Assembly (NCBI GenBank): GCA_946902875.1
Contig: OX336336.1
Coordinates: 26,925,558-26,989,557 of the forward strand
Length of the DNA: 64,000 nucleotides
Source: Nematopogon swammerdamellus
Taxonomy: Eukaryota; Arthropoda; Insecta; Lepidoptera; Adelidae
Direction: 5' to 3'
The position numbers and the translations under genes were made by a program. Shown here piece after piece: positions 1 to 11,144 of the stretch. The notes beneath the pieces were generated by a model. It saw nothing but the letters and a program-made list of their open reading frames with translations. It was not told the DNA's origin and searched no databases. Position 1 is the stretch's first letter. Every line of letters starts with the position of its first letter.

Positions 1-144
1 TAAAGGATAGAACCAAATAAGAATCCGTTTTTATATTAATGTAATCGAAGGTATGCAAAACAAATTTTTAAGATACGTGGGCTATCGATCTCAGAATTGC
101 GAATCTAGAGATGAATATTTATTTTCTTTTCTTATCCTCTTTCA

Positions 145-595
145 CAGAGAAAACTTTCGGACGTTACCTTCTCATACAAAATTATTAACTACATTGTCGA
201 ATCGCCCTACTTACTGGAGATAATTAAATTCAGATGCCCAAACAAACGAACACGTTCTAACGACACTTTCATTTTATATAAAACCCACTGTAATTACAGT
301 TAACATAGATTTATTAATAGAAGTTGTAGATTAAATAATGATATTTTCCAAATAGTAAACATCTTTAACTCAAAATTTGGCAGCTTTAAGAAACAGTGTG
401 TACACAAATTAACTTGCTCTAGCTAGGTGCTCAAAATTTAATTAATTACCTACCTTTTTTGCATTATACATATTTCACTTATTTTTTTATTATTATACTA
501 GTGTTGAAAACATGTTTTATAGTCTTGCCTAATTGTGGAAACTTTAGTGGTTTATCTGTGTGTTTCCTTAAAATAAATAAATAAAATAAAATCCG
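145..595 (+). mobile_element. 3' end of a CR1/Jockey-like non-LTR retrotransposon, decayed
   Basis: One frame around 181-290 reads as the region downstream of a LINE reverse transcriptase, with YIVESPYLLEIIKFRCPN followed by a basic and aromatic stretch. After about 290 it continues only with frame breaks, to FGSFKKQCVHKL near 380-415. An AT-rich 3' UTR follows and ends in a TAAA-type tail at about 570-595, as expected of a LINE 3' terminus. The clade is a judgement from similarity to CR1/Jockey C-termini. No intact ORF remains. Confidence 0.55.
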
Positions 596-1313
596 TCAGG
601 GGGACCACGCCGCGCCGTTGCGTTGAATTCCATGATGGATGAATGGTACACCTCAATGCCCTGACTGGTGGAAGAAGGTCATTCCAACACCTCGACGCCA
701 TTACCTTGAAACCACCCTCGACTGCTGCCCCACGGTGCTGTGGGATTTTTAGGGAAATACCACTGCCCCGCGTGGCGTGTCCGTGATCTCCTAGCCACTC
801 AAGTCGCTCATAAAGTCTTAAATTTACATATAGGTAAATAAATCATAACTGTACTGAGTTAGTAAACTCAACCATTACATAATTCGTGTATTAAATATTA
901 GATTAGTAAACTTACTCTGTACTTAAAATTTTCAGTATCAGATATTATAAAAATCAAAATATTCAACTAACTGCACATTTACCTTTTCGTGCGTTTTTCC
1001 CCCTTATAACCCAAAATGTGCAAAACCCACAAGCGATTAGGAGAAGCATAAAAAAATTTAACGTCACATTTTCAAAGGTAGTAATTTCACGGATATCAAT
1101 ATGTTATTAATTTTGCGCCGTTCGTGTATCGTCGTACGGAAACAGGAGGAATCAAAACCAGTGGCCGCGGATTGGTGGATAACACGGAATGGGCCTCTCT
1201 CGTTATTATGAGGAATACTTTGTTGTACAAGCATATTTTAATTTTCATTCCTTGTTTATACCATACTAGCTTTGTCCGACATCGCTCGCGTGAAATTCTC
1301 TATATTTTAACAC
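596..1313. other. unassigned, no gene seen
   Basis: The first 200 bases are GC-richer and contain short proline- and histidine-rich readings without a convincing ORF. The rest is AT-rich. It may be older repeat debris, but I recognise no family. Confidence 0.3.
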
Positions 1314-1494
1314 TTAGGCCCGGACTTCATGAATCCGTTTCTCCCCGGAGTTGACTAAAATGGGCCACACGCACCGGTGCGAGCGACAGAGTGAGAACTT
1401 CATGCGTCCGTTTCTCATCACCCATCACCGATGGGTGTGGCCTATTTTAGTCAACTCCGGGGAGAAACGGATGCATGAAGGTGGTCCGGGCCTT
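1314..1494. repeat. foldback element
   Basis: The segment at 1335-1370 is the reverse complement of 1435-1470 with one mismatch (core ACTCCGGGGAGAAACGG). Looser outer arms (GGCCCGGAC against GTCCGGGCC) extend the structure to about 1494. The loop is about 65 bases. This is a foldback/MITE-type insertion; no target duplication was resolved. Confidence 0.7.
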
Positions 1495-1799
1495 ACCGGC
1501 ATCGACCACCATGCAATCTTTCCTACAACATTTCAAATGCAGGTATTAGGTTATTTTGGTTCTTGTAGTAGAGGTACTTGAAAAAATCATAATTTCCTTG
1601 TAGTGTGCACCTACCTAGTGATTTGATTGAGTGAGAACGTGCTTGTACATGTTTGACTTGATGGCAATAAATTGTTTCTATTCTACCATGTTTATGGATA
1701 TACTTAATAGGTTTTTCCCGCGGCTTCGCTCTCTGTAGACTCGGTTTAATAGAAAATCCGATTTAAACGCAAATATGATAATACACGATCGCTTCTCTT

Positions 1800-2105
1800 A
1801 TATTCTCTCTTTCTCTCGGGAGGGATCGCTTGTTTCCCTCCTCTCCTTCCCTCACTACGATCCCACCGCCTCCCCTGAGTCCTATCTCCTCTCCATCCCT
1901 CTCTCCCCGTCTATCCCCTCCCCCTCCCTACACCTCCCTCCACTCTGCTCTCACTCCCTACCATCCTATCCAGCCCCTCCCTCACTCTTCCACACCTCCC
2001 TCCCCTCCGCTCATTTCCCGTCTTCCCCCTTTTCCATCCCGCCCCTCCGCTTATTTCCTATCCTTCCCCTTTTCCCTCCCTCCCCTCCCTTCCCCCTCCC
2101 CTGAT
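1800..2105. repeat. polypyrimidine CT-rich tract
   Basis: About 300 bases are almost purely C and T on the plus strand, built from CCCTCC, CTCCCT and TTCCCT words. Both apparent reading frames through it are low-complexity proline/serine/leucine and are not credible proteins. Confidence 0.85.
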
Positions 2106-2590
2106 AACTAGGGAAAATAAAAAAAATATTTCTGTAAATAGCTTAGCAACAATTTCTTGTAGGTATTTGTAAACGCTAACGCAACTTCGGACACGTGAGC
2201 TTAAACAATACAATACAATATTCTGGCGATAAGCAAAGTTTTCGGATGAGTAGTTTCGGAGATTACCTCCTCGATTGCCTCTTGCATCTAAACTTACAAA
2301 CTTATAAACATTAGCTCTTTATTAGTTTAGATGATTGAAAGCAAGGAAATATTGAAATACAAGTCGTAAAAATTAAAAAAAATAATACCTACATATACCT
2401 AACTATATCTAGGTACGTAGACAGTTCTATTGAATAAACACAAAAGTTACTGATGTAATTTCGTTAGAGATAAAATTTAGGTATTTAGATACCAGTAGGT
2501 AACTTCTCAATTAGTAGGTAATCAAAACAGATGTACTGTCCCGACTCATGGAAGAAGGCCTACGTTATCCCTTTACCTAAAAAAATCCCC
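2106..2590. other. AT-rich, nothing recognised
   Basis: AT-rich sequence with no ORF and no repeat family that I can name. Confidence 0.3.
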
Positions 2591-2597
2591 TAAAATC

Positions 2598-2649
2598 GAA
2601 ATGGGCCGGTAGTCACTAGCCTGTGAGCTAGTGACTACCGGCCCATTTC
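2598..2649. repeat. perfect 23-bp-arm palindrome
   Basis: Left arm 2598-2620 (GGGCCGGTAGTCACTAGC core) and right arm 2627-2649 are exact reverse complements around a 6-base spacer. The following text (ACCCGACTACGGCGAAGC) is a tail motif that recurs near 23742. Confidence 0.85.
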
Positions 2650-2724
2650 TATTTTTTACCCGACTACGGCGAAGCAAAAAGGAGGGTTATGTGTTTGACC
2701 GGTATGTATATGTATGTATACGCC

Positions 2725-3200
2725 CTAAGGTCTGATCTTCCGCAAAATTTAAAAACCCGTATATATGACCAGTGTGTCCTCCCGGTTATGACGTACGGGT
2801 GTGAAACGTGGACGCTGACGGTCGGTGTTGTCCAAAGGTTGAAAGTTGCCCAGCGAGCAATGGAGCGAGCCATGCTGGGAATAACGCTACGTGATATGGT
2901 GCGTAACGAGGCAATCCGCCGACGCACCAAAGTAGTCAATATTGGATACCGGGTGGCTAAGCTCAAGTGGCAATGGGCTGGGCACGTCAGCCGAAGAGAC
3001 GATGGCCGTTGGAGTAACCGTGTCCTACACTGGCGGCCGTGGACAGGAAAACGCCCACCCAGGAAGACCACCCGCCAGGTGGGACGACGACATCAAGTAC
3101 GTCGGCGGAAAGCAGTGGTTCCGTACCGCTGAAGGCCGTGAGAACTGGAGGAAAATTGGAGAGGCGTATGTCCAGCAGTGGACGCTTACACACTGACTGA
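2725..3200 (+). pseudogene. RTE-type LINE reverse transcriptase, C-terminal end, frameshifted
   Basis: The translation gives the C-terminal thumb region of an RTE-clade reverse transcriptase: YDQCVLPVMTYGCETWTL, then AQRAMERAMLGITLRDM, RRRTKVV and LKWQWAGHVSRR. Near 3050 the frame shifts, and the other frame carries the usual ending RWDDDI then EAYVQQWTLTH and a stop. The element is 5'-truncated at about 2725, where it abuts a GTAT-rich tail, and is followed by a (GTAT)n microsatellite at 3201-3224. The same family contributes 17340-18036, 52510-52835 and part of the 18.4-21.1 kb array. It is dead because of truncation and frameshift. Confidence 0.85.
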
Positions 3201-3379
3201 CTGTATGTATGTATGTATGTATGTTCATCTATTCCCTCATAACTTCTAAACTACTCACCATCATTTGACAAATGGGGTATCGTTGAAAGCGTCTTGATCG
3301 TCCGCTGGTTAAAGGCTATGAGACGTCACATAAAATTGACTATGGCGCTCTCTAGATGACTAAAAGTCATGATCTAAAA

Positions 3380-3650
3380 AAAAACTATTTAAAATAAAAA
3401 TATAAAAACCGCCTTCAAAAATATATGAAATAAAAACCTAAAAAAAAAACGAACCCTAGAGTTGAAGGCGGTGCTAAAAAGGCTACACAAATCACAAAGG
3501 ATATTATCATCCACTCATGTTTTCTTTCATGCATCATTTTTGCTTGCTTTAGCACCGCCTTCAACTCTAGGGTTCGTTTTTTTTTTTTAGGTTTTTATTT
3601 CATATATTTTTGAAGGCGGTTTTTATATTTTTATTTTAAATAGTTTTTTA
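3380..3650. mobile_element. MITE with about 95-bp inverted arms
   Basis: The left arm (3381-3478) and right arm (about 3548-3648) are nearly perfect inverse copies sharing CCTAGAGTTGAAGGCGG and long A/T runs. A second copy with its internal segment in the opposite orientation lies at about 55468-55640, which makes this a dispersed family and not a chance palindrome. Confidence 0.75.
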
Positions 3651-3822
3651 GTTTTCCTTTTTTTAGGAAGTCGGTTTTATGTTTTTTAAAACTTTTTTTT
3701 TATTTCACAGTTTTTTTTAGTAATTTTTGCTATTAATGTACTCGGCGGAATCGCTCGGCCTTCGGCCTCGCGATTCCGCCTCGCTTTCCAATCGGATCTT
3801 GACCCAATTAAAATAGGACCAC

Positions 3823-4177
3823 GTCAGCTTCGATAGCTCAGTGGTGCAGACAGTCAACTGTCGCTATTGAATGTTAAGCAACGCTGGGTGCGGTCAGTAC
3901 TTGGATGGGTGACCGCTGACCGTTGGAGGCTGACCGAGGTTCGGATTCCTCGTAAAACTGTAGGTCCCTTCCCTCCTAATCTTACTTGGTGGTAGGGTTT
4001 AACCTGACCGGGTTGGTACCACCGCACTGAATTAAACGTCGGTCGAAACGGCTATGTAAATAGTTTGTGTTTTCCGACCAGTTCAGTGTAGTCAGTACGA
4101 TCAAAGGGGGAAGTACTGACATGGCACTTAGTTTACCCGGTGTTATGGGCTGACATCACGGACGTTGTAGGTGATGT
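3823..4177 (+). mobile_element. SINE-1 with tRNA/5S composite head
   Basis: It begins with a tRNA-like A box (TAGCTCAGTGG at 3834). A 5S rRNA-like block at 3873-3917 contains GTACTTGGATGGGTGACCGC, the 5S internal promoter C-box region. A tRNA-like B box (GGTTCGGATTCC) lies at 3938-3949. The family body follows: GGGTTGGTACCACCGC, CGAAACGGCTATG and GTTATGGGCTGACATCACGG. The 3' terminal TTTCCATAAAA is lost because the copy runs into the 4178-4745 tandem repeat. It would be a Pol III transcript mobilised by a partner LINE. Confidence 0.8.
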
Positions 4178-4745
4178 TGCAGAACTTAGTAGAATGGACA
4201 GACATAAACATGTTACGGAACCCTACTTTTATTATAAAATAACCGTCGGAGGACCTTGGTTGAAAATTGTGAAATTTAGTAGAACGAACAGACATACATT
4301 TGTTACGAAACCCTACTTTTATTATAAAATAACCGTCGGAGGGCCTTGGTTGAAAATTGTAAAATTTAGTAGAACGGACAGACATACATTTGTTACGGAA
4401 CCCTACATTCATTTTGAAATAAATGTTAAATTTTGTAGAACGGACAGACATGCATTTGTTACGGAACCCTACATTCATATTGCAGAACTTAGTAGAATGG
4501 ACAGACATAAACGTGTTACGGAACCCTACTTTTATTATAAAATAACCGTCGGAGGACCTTGGTTGAAAATTGTAAAATTTAGTAGAACGGATAGACATGC
4601 ATTTGTTACGGAACCCTACATTCATTTTGAAATAAATGTTAAATTTAGTAGAACAGACAGACATGCATTTGTTACGGAACCCTACATTCATTTTGCAGAA
4701 CTTAGTAGAATGGACAGACATAAACGTGTTACCGAACCCTACTTA
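4178..4745. repeat. tandem repeat built on a GACAGACA...ACGGAACCC motif
   Basis: Short blocks (TAGTAGAA, GACAGACAT, GTTACGGAACCCTAC) alternate with a longer spacer containing AATAACCGTCGGAGG. Together they form imperfect composite units repeated several times. Long open frames on both strands follow from this periodicity and are not taken as genes. GACAGACA...CGGAACCCTA is also the signature end of the dispersed family at 12840-13085. Confidence 0.75.
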
Positions 4746-4924
4746 ACAGTTGCACTCCGGGAGTGCCGGCAGATCCCGTGCCACTCTAACTTAACCCTTA
4801 ATGCAATGACTTAAGGTTTCATTTTAAAAATGACGCTGACGCGATGTCGCGAGTTATACATTTTTTACCCACCTAAAAAAGTGCCAAGCGCCGTTAAAGA
4901 AGTTTTCACTTCAAAAACCTCAGG

Positions 4925-5045
4925 GTTATCCCCTTTCAAATAAAAAAAAAAAAGAATTTTCAAAATCGGCCCACAATTGACGGAGTAATCGCGTAACAAA
5001 CATCAAAAAAAAGAAAACATACTGTCGAATTGAGAATCTCTTAGG
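4925..5045 (-). repeat. fragment of the TTCTCAATTCG dispersed family
   Basis: The minus strand reads TTCTCAATTCGACAGTATG, then CGATTTTGAAAATTC. This is the same family as 5700-5880 (minus) and 55235-55460 (plus), a common lepidopteran-type interspersed repeat of undetermined class. Confidence 0.55.
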
Positions 5046-5175
5046 TCTAAAGTAAATTTCTCGTGAAGACAAATGCAACGAGCCCAAACACGATGGGTTT
5101 ATCATGTGTAGTTTCGGAGTTCCTATGGCCACCTTCTGTCTCCATCATCAGACCAGCTCGATGGTACTCGGTACA
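5046..5175 (-). repeat. single monomer related to the 130-bp array at 29.6-31.2 kb
   Basis: The minus strand reads GGTCTGATGATGGAGACAGA, GGAACTCCGAAACTAC and GTGTTTGGGCTCGTT. These align in order with the 130-bp unit (GTCTGATGATGGAGTC, GGAACTCTTCAACCG, AGTTTGGGCTCATTTGG). So the array monomer exists elsewhere as an ordinary dispersed single copy. Confidence 0.65.
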
Positions 5176-5699
5176 GTAGGTACCGGTCAGGTACCATAAT
5201 AAATTAAGCGCACCTGGCCGGTCGGAAAAGATAAAAAATTTCAAATTTAGAATATTCATGAAACAAGGGTCCGAATATGTATCACTAGTAAATATCGATT
5301 CATGTATTTCAACAGGACAGAGAAAATTTCAAAATATTAGGTATTTAATACTTTTTAGTTCTTTTTGTTTTTTTGTTTTTTTGAAATCGGTTTAATATTT
5401 TTTAAAACAGTTTTTATTTCATTCTTTTTAGTAATATTACATAAATAAGAATAATCGAAATCGAATAATCGAAATCGATTGAAGTGGTACAGAATTATTC
5501 GCCATATGTGTCAGACTGCAAATTGCTGAATAAGTCCACATCACAAAAGTTTTGCTGAAGGTAACCACACACCATACTAATTTATCAAACTGAAAATTGC
5601 CGAATACGACCACATCACAAGTTTTGCTGAAGGTAACCACACACCATAGTATTATGCTGATTTTTCGAAAACCACTGAACCAATTTCGATAAAATTGAA

Positions 5700-5880
5700 A
5701 TGGGACCACCTCGGAAGTATGACCTAACTAACAAAAAAAGAATTTTCTAAATCGGCCCTCAATTGACGGAGAAATCGTGTTACAAACATACAAAAAAATA
5801 AAAAAAATAAAAAACATACAGACGAATTGAGAACCTCCTCCTTTTTTGGAAGTCGGTTAAAAATATATTTAAGTATGCCG
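5700..5880 (-). repeat. fragment of the TTCTCAATTCG dispersed family
   Basis: The minus strand contains CCGACTTCCAAAAAAGGAGG followed by TTCTCAATTCGTCTGTATG and a Lys/Asn-rich AT stretch, matching 4925-5045. Upstream (5437-5700) lies a short imperfect tandem (CTGAAGGTAACCACACACCA twice). Confidence 0.5.
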
Positions 5881-6123
5881 TGTTGGGTATCAAATGAAAG
5901 GGCTTAATTAGCACATCTTCTCTTATATATAAAAATGAATCGCTGAATGTGTTGCTAACCGCAAATCTCGAGAGCAGCTGTACCGATTTCGCTAATTCTT
6001 TTTTTAGTATATTCCTTGAAGTACGAGGATGGTTCTTACGGAGAGAAAAATTAAAAAAATTGCCTGAAAAAGTCTAAAAACAACACTTTTCTATACTCCC
6101 ATACAAAAGATTCGTAATAATAC

Positions 6124-6434
6124 TTTTTTTTTTTTTATGGAACCTGACACGGTCATCACCTACATCACCTACAACATCCGTGATGTCAGCCCATAACACA
6201 GGGTGAACTAGGTGCCATGTCAGTGCTTCCCTTCATTTCATGTCGGCTACACTAAACTGGACGGAAAACACGAACTATTTACATAGCCGTTTCGACCGAC
6301 GTTTCGTTCAGTGCGGTGGTACCAACCCGGCCGGGATAAACCCTACCACCTAGTAAGGTAAGAAGGGAAGGGACCTACAGTTTAACGTGGAATCCGAACC
6401 ACGGTCAGCCTCCAACGGTCGATCCGCCAATACT
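6124..6434 (-). mobile_element. SINE-1, 5'-shortened
   Basis: A poly-T at 6124 (the A-tail on the minus strand) is followed by the complement of the SINE body (CCCATAACAC, AGTTTAGTGTAGCC, ACCACCGCACTG), then the complement of the B-box region (GGTTCGGATTCCACG). It ends within a decayed 5S-like block at about 6425. Confidence 0.75.
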
Positions 6435-7380
6435 TAAGAACAATTTGAACTTTAATACCATACCATAAAGATTGAAAAATCAAAATTGGTAATTTTTGTC
6501 TGAGAATCTTAGACCAACGCAGACCGTGTCGTTACTCGTTCGTAGCTGTCAACAGCCATCGCAATCGAACGCCAGAAAGAAACAATTGTGCAGGGCTGAC
6601 CTCATACATGTGGGACAAATGGTTTTATTTTGATAGGGTAACCATAAGATTGAAACTTTAAATTAGTAAAAAATGGTTTTATAGGTTGCCCATACGATTC
6701 CTTACCAAATGTGGGACAAAAAAAGGACCATGCGATTCCTTAAATAATTTGAATAGGGTGACCATACGATTCCTGAACTAATTTGGGGATTTTTTTTAAG
6801 TTAGTTGAGGGGTCACTACACGATTTCACGGAAGCGTAAAAAGGTATTTAAACGTTAAATTAAATAAAATAAAAATAAAACACATGTTTAAAAAGACGTA
6901 TATATTTAATTACTACACGGAAAGTCGCAGAGATCCAGCCTCGTTTCGATTTAAAATAGAATTTCAGTATTACAGAATAGATTTCAGCCCAAAGAAGCTT
7001 TTTGATATTTATTTTATCCTACGATCCTGAATACATTTGCAGAAAATAAACACAAATTACAAGAATCTTTGGACTTGCATCTCCCTGTAAAGTCAAGATA
7101 TTTTCTTATCTTACATCGACGATCATCACATCACACATAAAAACGACTAACAGCTATGGTACTTTTTACATGGTGACTCTATAAAGTTCGTACGTGCAAC
7201 TTTGCACACAATATATTTATACGTTTTATAATGTCATACAAATGTATATTATAGAAGGCTAAAACATTTAACTGGTTGAAATTCTGCAGGGTCTAAGTGC
7301 CAAAAAATTTATATAAAGTTTTTACTGCAATAAGGTCTATGTGTCAGGCGCTAGGCGTAATGATGTTCTAAAGTGTCTAA
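6435..7380. other. AT-rich intergenic stretch
   Basis: No gene seen. At 6630-6790 there are loose direct repeats of GGGTGACCATACGATTCCT-like words. The rest is AT-rich and unassigned. Confidence 0.35.
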
Positions 7381-7384
7381 ACTC

Positions 7385-7476
7385 CACCCAATTTGTCACA
7401 CATACACACACACACACACCCTCACACCCTCTCACACACACACACACACACCCTCTCCCCCCCCCCCCCCCCCTCA
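7385..7476. repeat. (CA)n microsatellite with poly-C
   Basis: ACACAC runs broken by CCCTCT words, ending in an 18-base C run at about 7457-7474. The antisense Cys/Val/Gly reading is a by-product. Confidence 0.9.
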
Positions 7477-7554
7477 CATACACCCTCCCACATACACACA
7501 TTGTAGTTAGATAAATAGAAAATAAGTACTTTTTGCTCCAATTTTTTTTTTTTG

Positions 7555-7720
7555 CAGTATTATGCACAATATTTTTACAATAAGAGGTGCAAGACGGGCT
7601 ATTAGGATATTACAGAGGTTTCTTCAAGTCAACCTTTGGATGTTTGATAGTAGATATAGTGAAATGTAAGTAAGTAGCAAAAGAAAAAGATATTTAATAA
7701 TAGGCGGAATAATTATTAAT
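7555..7720 (-). repeat. LINE 3' UTR-type dispersed repeat
   Basis: TCAACCTTTGGATGTTTGA, then GAAATGTAAGTAAGTAGCAA, also occurs at about 44320-44385, where it lies next to a GATA tail and AATACTTTATTGCTCC. The two are diverged copies of one LINE 3' end. Confidence 0.5.
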
Positions 7721-8454
7721 ACATGTAAGTACGTACAAATAAGTGACTAAATATATAAAATATATTATAGTAACAAATAAATATGCATAAATGTGCATAC
7801 TTTTTTTTTTTTTGTTAAATCTCGAGATTCATAATTTTGGCACTTAGACCCTACACACATCTCACCGTTCATTTGTGGTTTAATAGTCGTTTTCAGCACA
7901 TACGGTTGAGTCTTGTTCAACAGTAATTTTTAATTTGTTGGTTATAGTCACATTTTTAATACACCTTGACATCCATGAGTTAACTGGCAAATTTAATCGA
8001 CCGTAGGTAAATTATAACTACAGTTAATTTTACCGCTGTATTTTATTCAACTTTGCAATCTATGAATAAATCATTTACAACATGGTTTTATTATTTATTC
8101 GTAGTGTGCAACTATTCTTTTAAGTTCGGTCTTCGGACTTATTTACACAAAAGTTGTTTTAAATTAATCTCTTTCTCTTAAATTTGGCACGTAATCTGAT
8201 AGTCTTATTAACATTTTATATTAAGTACATATCTTATGAAAAAAAAACCTCTGTGAAAAATAGAGGAATTATATTTAAAAAAATTATCATCTAAGTATTG
8301 CTATGTTCGAATTTACGATGTTACAGTACCTATATTATTATTTATTATCTATATACTAAATAGTAAACAGTGAGCCGGTGGTACCTAAGTACAGCAAAGT
8401 TACATTAGTAGATAATAAATTAAATTGATTTGGTGAATATAATGTTTGGTAGAA

Positions 8455-8940
8455 TAAGTGTCGCCGCACACGAGCCACCCGCGACAGCCAGAAACGCCGC
8501 CAAGAGAAGCTAGAAGCGGCTACAGAGGTAGCTGAAGCGCGCGACAGCCACTTGTGGCCGGTGGCCGACACTTGCGGTCGGTGGCTGCTACTTTTTTTAA
8601 CCTGCAATGCATGCAGTATCATAATGGACTCGAACGAAGAAGGTTTACTTGCGCTGCTTCTGATAAGAAAACGTCGTCGTAGAAGATAAACAACAGACTA
8701 CGTGCGTGCGTTGCCGTCGACTCGAGCAGGTTCGCGAGTGGCGTGTGGCGGCGTTTTGTGTCGGCGTCTTGTGGCCGATGCGGGCCACAAGAAGCGAGCA
8801 GCGACGATTGTAGCGTGTGGCGGCCACCGGCGTCAACCGTGTGCGGCGAGTCCATATAAAATGTATGAAAACTACAGGAAATATGCCGGTGGCGGCGTTT
8901 TGTGGTTGTGGCCAGTGGCCCGTGTGCGGGAGCCCTAAAT
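8455..8940. mobile_element. GC-rich terminal-inverted-repeat element
   Basis: The left end (CGCACACGAGCCACC...AAACGCCGCCA) and the reverse complement of the right end (CGCACACGGGCCACT...AAACGCCGCCA) match imperfectly. The interior is unusually GC-rich with GTGGCGGC and GGCCGGTGGCC words. Short ORFs on both strands are compositional. I interpret it as a non-autonomous DNA element; the superfamily is unknown. Confidence 0.5.
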
Positions 8941-9174
8941 CAATTTTTATCACATAACAATAGCTCTTTCTCTTTATGATATCGTTAAGTCGTAGAAAAG
9001 GGACCAAGTGCAATACTATTTTCGAAATTAATTATTATAAAATAATAGAAGAATGTTATGTAGATTTAATGTTATATAAAATTTCTATGTCAGGTAAAAT
9101 TTAAGGCCGTGATACATACAACAGTTTTTAAAATAAAGTAACTTTGAAAAGTACTATGAGAATATATTTCCCCC

Positions 9175-9340
9175 CAAGTATAGTCTCGTTTCCTTCAAGA
9201 GACGCGTGAATGGGCACCTGTCAGGCCGGCATAGCATTCGTAGCCCCCGCATGCGACCGAATATCCATGGGCGTCGCTAGACACCTTATGGGTGGCTCGG
9301 CACCACATGTCGCGTTTTCGATAAAAAAAAAAAAAGAATG
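9175..9340 (+). mobile_element. LINE 3' end with A-tail
   Basis: CCTGTCAGGCCGGCATAGC, then CCATGGGCGTCGCTAGACAC, then CATGTCGCG and an A13 tail. The same 3' end closes the LINE at 47540-48150 and appears at 12125-12245 (minus) and 15405-15520 (plus). Confidence 0.7.
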
Positions 9341-9744
9341 AATGTATGAAATTAAAATAAAAGGCTCAATTGAGAGTTTCTAATGAGACAAATTTTCTGT
9401 CATTTTAGCATTAACAGTTAACGATGACGAAAATAAATACCATCCTTTTCCACAGACAATGCATGTGAAATTTGGCCATAAATGACACACAATGTTAGTT
9501 AACAATATTTCATTGAAAGAAATGCATATTCATTTGGTTCGTCATAATAATATTTTAATTTTGTTCCGTTCGACAATGCTTTATAAAAAAAAAATGTGTT
9601 CCATTTATGTGTAGGTTTGGAACACCGTTAAATGTTCGAAATATGAAAACATGTTCTTTAACTAATTTAAATATATTTTAAGCGTACCAATCGTTTCGCC
9701 AACTTTCTAAAGTGGAGCTACGTACGAATGTGTTCCGCAAAGGT

Positions 9745-10925
9745 TTCACATCTCATACTCGTAGGTCCCTCGGTGAGTATGGTCTCGGAGGCGTCCAGCG
9801 CGCCCGGGAGACGATGGGGCGGCCGGAAGACGATGGCGTGCCGAGGGGCTAGGGGCGCAAAGTGATGGCGAGCGGCAGGGCGGAGCGGGCGCAGAGCTGT
9901 AAGGCTGAGCTTCACATGGGTCTCTCGATGAGTATTGTCTCGGATGTGTCCGGCGCGACGGAAGACGATGGCGTGGCGAGGGGCGAGGGGCGCAGTGAGA
10001 TTTTGTACCGTGTGGGGCCGGTACTTTAAAAGAATAGCCCCACTGCATCTCTCCCCGTGTATGTCGTAAAAGGCGACTATGGGATATGACTCCCTTCTTA
10101 TATTACTAGGTGGTAGGGTTTAACCCGCCCGGGTTGGTACCACCGCACTGAATGAAAGGTCGGTCGAAACGGCTATGTAAATAGTTTGTGTTTTCCGTCC
10201 AGTTCAGTGTAGCCGGCACGACCCAAGGGAAGGCTGACATGGCACCAAGATCACCCGGTGTTATGGGCTGACATCACGGGAGTTGTAGGTGATGTAGCCA
10301 ACCGTGTCAGTTTCCATAAAAAAAAAAAAAAAAAAAAAAGAGATGGCGAGCGGCAGGGCGGAGCGGGCGCAGAGCTGCAAGGCTGAGCTTCACATGGGTC
10401 TCTCGATGAGTATTGTCTCGGAGGTGTTCGGCGCGGCGGGAGACAATGGCGTGGCGAGGGGCGAGGGGCGCAGTGAGATGGCGAGCGGCAGGGCGGAGCG
10501 GGCGCAGAGCTGCAAGGCTGAGCTTCACATGGGTCCCTCAATGAGTATTGTCTCGGAGGTGTCCGGCGCGGCGGGGGAGGATGGCGTGGCGAGGGGCGAG
10601 GCGCGCAGTAAGATGGCGAGCGGCAGAGCGGAGCGGACGTAGAGCTGCAAGGCTGAGCTTCACATGGGTCCCTCGATGAGTATTGTCTCGGAGGTGTCCG
10701 GCGCGGCGGGGGAGGATGGCGTGGCGAGGGGTGAGATGGGCAAGCGGCAGAGCGGAGCGGACTTAGAGCTGCAAGGCTAAGCTTCACATGGGTCCCTCGA
10801 TGAGTATTGTCTCGGAGGTGTCCGGCGCGGCGGGGGAGGATGGCGTGGCGAGGGGCGAGGGGCGCAGTGAGATGGCGAGCGGCAGGGCGGAGCGGGCGCA
10901 CAGCTGCGAGGCGCCTCGGCCCTCG
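9745..10925. repeat. GC-rich minisatellite, unit about 120-136 bp
   Basis: The unit begins GATGGCGAGCGGCAGGGCGG, passes AGCTGCAAGGCTGAGC, ATGAGTATTGTCTCGGAGG and GGCGTGGCGAGGGGCGAGG, and repeats at about 10341, 10477, 10613, 10735 and 10869, with more degenerate units before 10005. A SINE (10008-10340) sits inside it. The minus-strand Arg/Pro-rich frames result from the 136-base period and are not credible genes. Confidence 0.85.
10008..10340 (+). mobile_element. SINE-1 with alternative head B, full length
   Basis: It starts ACCGTGTGGGGCCGGTACTT, continues AGAATAGCCCCACTGCATC and GTCGTAAAAGGCGACTA, then joins the shared body at CTAGGTGGTAGGGTTTAACC and ends TTTCCATA plus a long A-tail. The minisatellite word GTGAGATGGCGAGC is split here: GTGAGAT lies before the element and GAGATGGCGAGC after the tail. 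That indicates a short GAGAT target duplication and shows the array pre-dates the insertion. Confidence 0.85.
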
Positions 10926-11144
10926 CCCACGGAGCGGTAGCGAGCGCAACGCCCATGTCTGCACAAAAAGATAATCATATGTTCATAAAGTGACAGCAAC
11001 ATGGATGTAAGTATCAGAAAATAGTAAATAATTTATGTTAAGATATATATTTAAACTTCAGACGTTTCAGCGACCTTGAGCGAACGCCTAGTAATATATT
11101 TTATTATAAAACTGAAACCCTAAGTCCAACCGAAGCCTTATAGA

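Noticed and set aside
1775..2111. Proline/serine-rich frames in the CT tract
   Set aside because: Simple-sequence composition: two overlapping frames are equally open.
3873..3949. Possible 5S rRNA or tRNA genes
   Set aside because: Only the 5S internal promoter part is present, fused to A- and B-box-like words and a SINE body with A-tail. The tRNA-like heads cannot fold into complete tRNAs. They are SINE heads.
4140..4814. Open frames on both strands (224 and 192 codons)
   Set aside because: Both strands are open at once through an imperfect tandem repeat, which is typical of period artefacts. The plus frame starts inside a SINE.
10251..10964. 237-codon minus-strand Arg/Pro-rich frame
   Set aside because: It lies in the 136-bp minisatellite and its inserted SINE. 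The composition and repetition explain the open frame.
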